DNA from: Chrysomallon squamiferum
Lineage: Eukaryota; Mollusca; Gastropoda; Neomphalida; Peltospiridae
Reading direction: 5' to 3'
DNA: 64,000 nucleotides
NCBI GenBank assembly: GCA_012295275.1
Contig: CM022670.1
Coordinates: 28,328,881-28,392,880, forward strand
The notes beneath the pieces are model-generated. The model was not told where the DNA came from, did not search any database, and saw nothing but the letters and a program-made list of their open reading frames with translations. Each line of letters begins with the position of its first letter. Positions within the stretch are counted from its first letter, which is position 1. A program made the translations under genes and the position numbers. Of the stretch, positions 62,623 to 64,000 are shown in pieces.

Positions 62623-63591
62623 ATGTACTTTTCAAGTAACTGTTTGCTTAAGAAACAATCGTTAACATGCATTGGTTTACATGAACTCATTTTCTCAAAC
62701 AGGTGCTTTCGTAGCTTCAGTAGCACTTTCATTGGCAAAATATGGCAATGGCACATAATGCAGAGGATAAAGATCATCTTCAAATGCCAAAATCTCTACT
62801 CACAAGGTGTCACATCTGTAAAGCAGATAAAGGTGCATCAGAACAACAAACTTGTTCCAACAAGTACCTTTTTTCTGACATTTAATGTGCCCACTCTTCC
62901 AGATTCTGTGAAAGCAGGATATCTGCATGTTCCTGTTATGCCATACATTCCATATCCTTTAAGATGTTTTAAATGTCAAAAATATGGACATGGACAGAAT
63001 ACATGTAACAAATTGACATGTGCTCAATGTGGGCAGTTTGACCATGAAAATAAGTCATGTCAGAATGATATGGCATGTACCAACTGTGGAGGAAAACACT
63101 TTGCATACTCTCAAGAGTGCCCAAAGTGGGAACTGGAAAAACGGTACAACGTATTAAAGTCAAAAGAAAACTGTCATTCCCGGAGGCTAGAAAAGTGAGA
63201 GAGTCATCTTCAGCAGCGGTAGCAAGGATATCAGTCATACACTGGCACTGTTAGGGTGTCTACACCCAACATAGCCATTCAGACCGATTTAACATGGCCA
63301 AACGGTGTAGACAAATTTAAAAACATTTTGGATATTGAAAAAACAAAGAAACAGACTGCTGAAGTACAAAATTCTTTGGATTCTAAAAATCTTTCAAAGG
63401 GCTCGTCTGCCGGGCTGCCAGGTCCCAGCAAGCTGCCTTCTGGAAAAGAGACCAAGAAACAGAGTAAGGATTCTTCTTCAGAAAGGTTAAAGAAAGCTGA
63501 ACAACAACTGATTCTGACCAATAATCCTTACAGAATGTTGGCTGAAATGGGCGATCTGATGGATATCTCAGAAAATCGTCCACAACCTTGA
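62623..63591 (+). pseudogene. ORF1 (gag-like nucleic-acid-binding protein) of a non-LTR retrotransposon, frameshifted
   Basis: Family similarity begins at about 62794 (QGVTSVKQIKV), then FILTFN-like and KAGYLHVPVMPYIPYPLRCF-type sequence, typical of ORF1 in Jockey/I-group LINEs. Three zinc knuckles follow: C115-C128 and C133-C146 (both CX2CX4HX4C) and C152-C166 (CX2CX3HX6C), counted from the ATG at 62623. The protein would coat element RNA. The frame breaks near 63165-63180; the expected PEARK continues one frame over. It returns near 63235 to give AIQTDLTWP and a Lys/Ser-rich tail ending at 63591. The first about 57 codons may not belong to the element. The two frameshifts make it inactive. 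Confidence 0.8.
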
Positions 63592-63613
63592 AAATCACCG
63601 AAAGAAATATTAA

Positions 63614-64000
63614 AACACATACTATCTACTAACGACTATTTCAGTCGTTCAGTGGAATTGCCGGGGGCTTAGGCCCAGTTTTGATGAATTGAGCCTTTTA
63701 GTTGTTAAACATTATCCCTTTGCAGTGTGTCTTCAGGAAACTTTCCTTAAAGAGACTGATAGTTTTACTGTTAGGGGATTTAACCTCTATCACAAATTCC
63801 AGGAAACTAAACCTAGAGCATCTATTCTTGTTAATGAGAACATTCCCCAGAGTATTGTTACCTTAAATACCAGCTTACAGGTTATGGCTGTTAAAGTCAC
63901 AGTTCAAAAAAGTTTAGCAATCATTTCAGTTTTAACACTCAAGACCTCCAAGATCTCATAGACCGACTCTTTTTATTCTGATGGGAGATTTCAGTGGTCA
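63614..64000 (+). pseudogene. ORF2 start (APE-type endonuclease) of the same non-LTR retrotransposon, truncated by the window
   Basis: The open frame 63614-63961 contains QWNCRGLRPSFDEL, with the Asn at the usual first catalytic position of APE endonucleases, and VCLQETFLKE with the metal-binding Glu. It continues RGFNLY and ILVNENIPQS, as in Jockey/I-group ORF2. It then breaks: part of the expected YIPP segment is missing near 63925, the frame stops at 63961, and the next motif (MGDFSG, from 63981) is in another frame. The reverse transcriptase would lie beyond 64000. It would nick target DNA for target-primed reverse transcription if intact; this copy is not. Confidence 0.8.

Noticed and set aside
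62589-62783. 64-codon minus-strand frame overlapping the LINE ORF1 start
   Set aside because: It may be antisense to the ORF1 region or a piece of the older minus-strand relic. The evidence does not separate these, so it was not annotated as a gene.

Overview
The window looks like nuclear DNA from an animal, most likely a mollusc. It is very AT-rich, full of microsatellites and decayed tandem repeats, and has long gene-free spacers. Its only intact genes are three metazoan Golgi-type sulfotransferases, each with its coding part in one exon behind a 5' UTR intron. Two further signs point to a mollusc: three decayed copies of a short dispersed repeat that I recall as widespread in molluscan genomes (34552-34680, 34872-34990, 26548-26668), and short motifs of the kind AAGGGAGRYAACTC. 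The species cannot be fixed from sequence alone.

Layout. Positions 1-27 kb hold no convincing gene: AT-rich DNA with microsatellites and at least eight families of degenerate or perfect tandem repeats. From 27.9 to 48.4 kb, three same-strand heparan sulfate 3-O-sulfotransferase-like genes lie about 8-9 kb apart (CDS 27879-28988, 38296-39345, 47150-48445). Each coding exon opens 13-16 nt after a 3' splice site, with an in-frame stop between the AG and the ATG. The trio therefore shares one gene structure and most simply arose by tandem duplication followed by strong divergence. Candidate 5' UTR exons with good donors lie about 0.8 kb upstream of genes 1 and 3.

From 48.5 to 57.8 kb there is again AT-rich spacer, including one polyA tail preceded by AATAAA. 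At 57826-58852 sits a non-autonomous hAT-like element with a near-perfect 8-bp target duplication and an internal 8-copy minisatellite. At about 61.1-62.4 kb two very AT-rich coding-like relics face each other (plus strand ending 62161, minus strand ending 62197). From about 62.8 kb to the window end is the 5' half of a decayed non-LTR retrotransposon: ORF1 with three zinc knuckles, and the start of ORF2 with an APE-type endonuclease.

Together: the three sulfotransferases would act in the Golgi, moving sulfate from PAPS to the 3-OH of glucosamine in heparan sulfate. Their differences in the PAPS-binding loop, the stem region and glycosylation sites suggest that substrate or regulation has been divided among them. 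I saw no prokaryotic-style system, CRISPR or operon.
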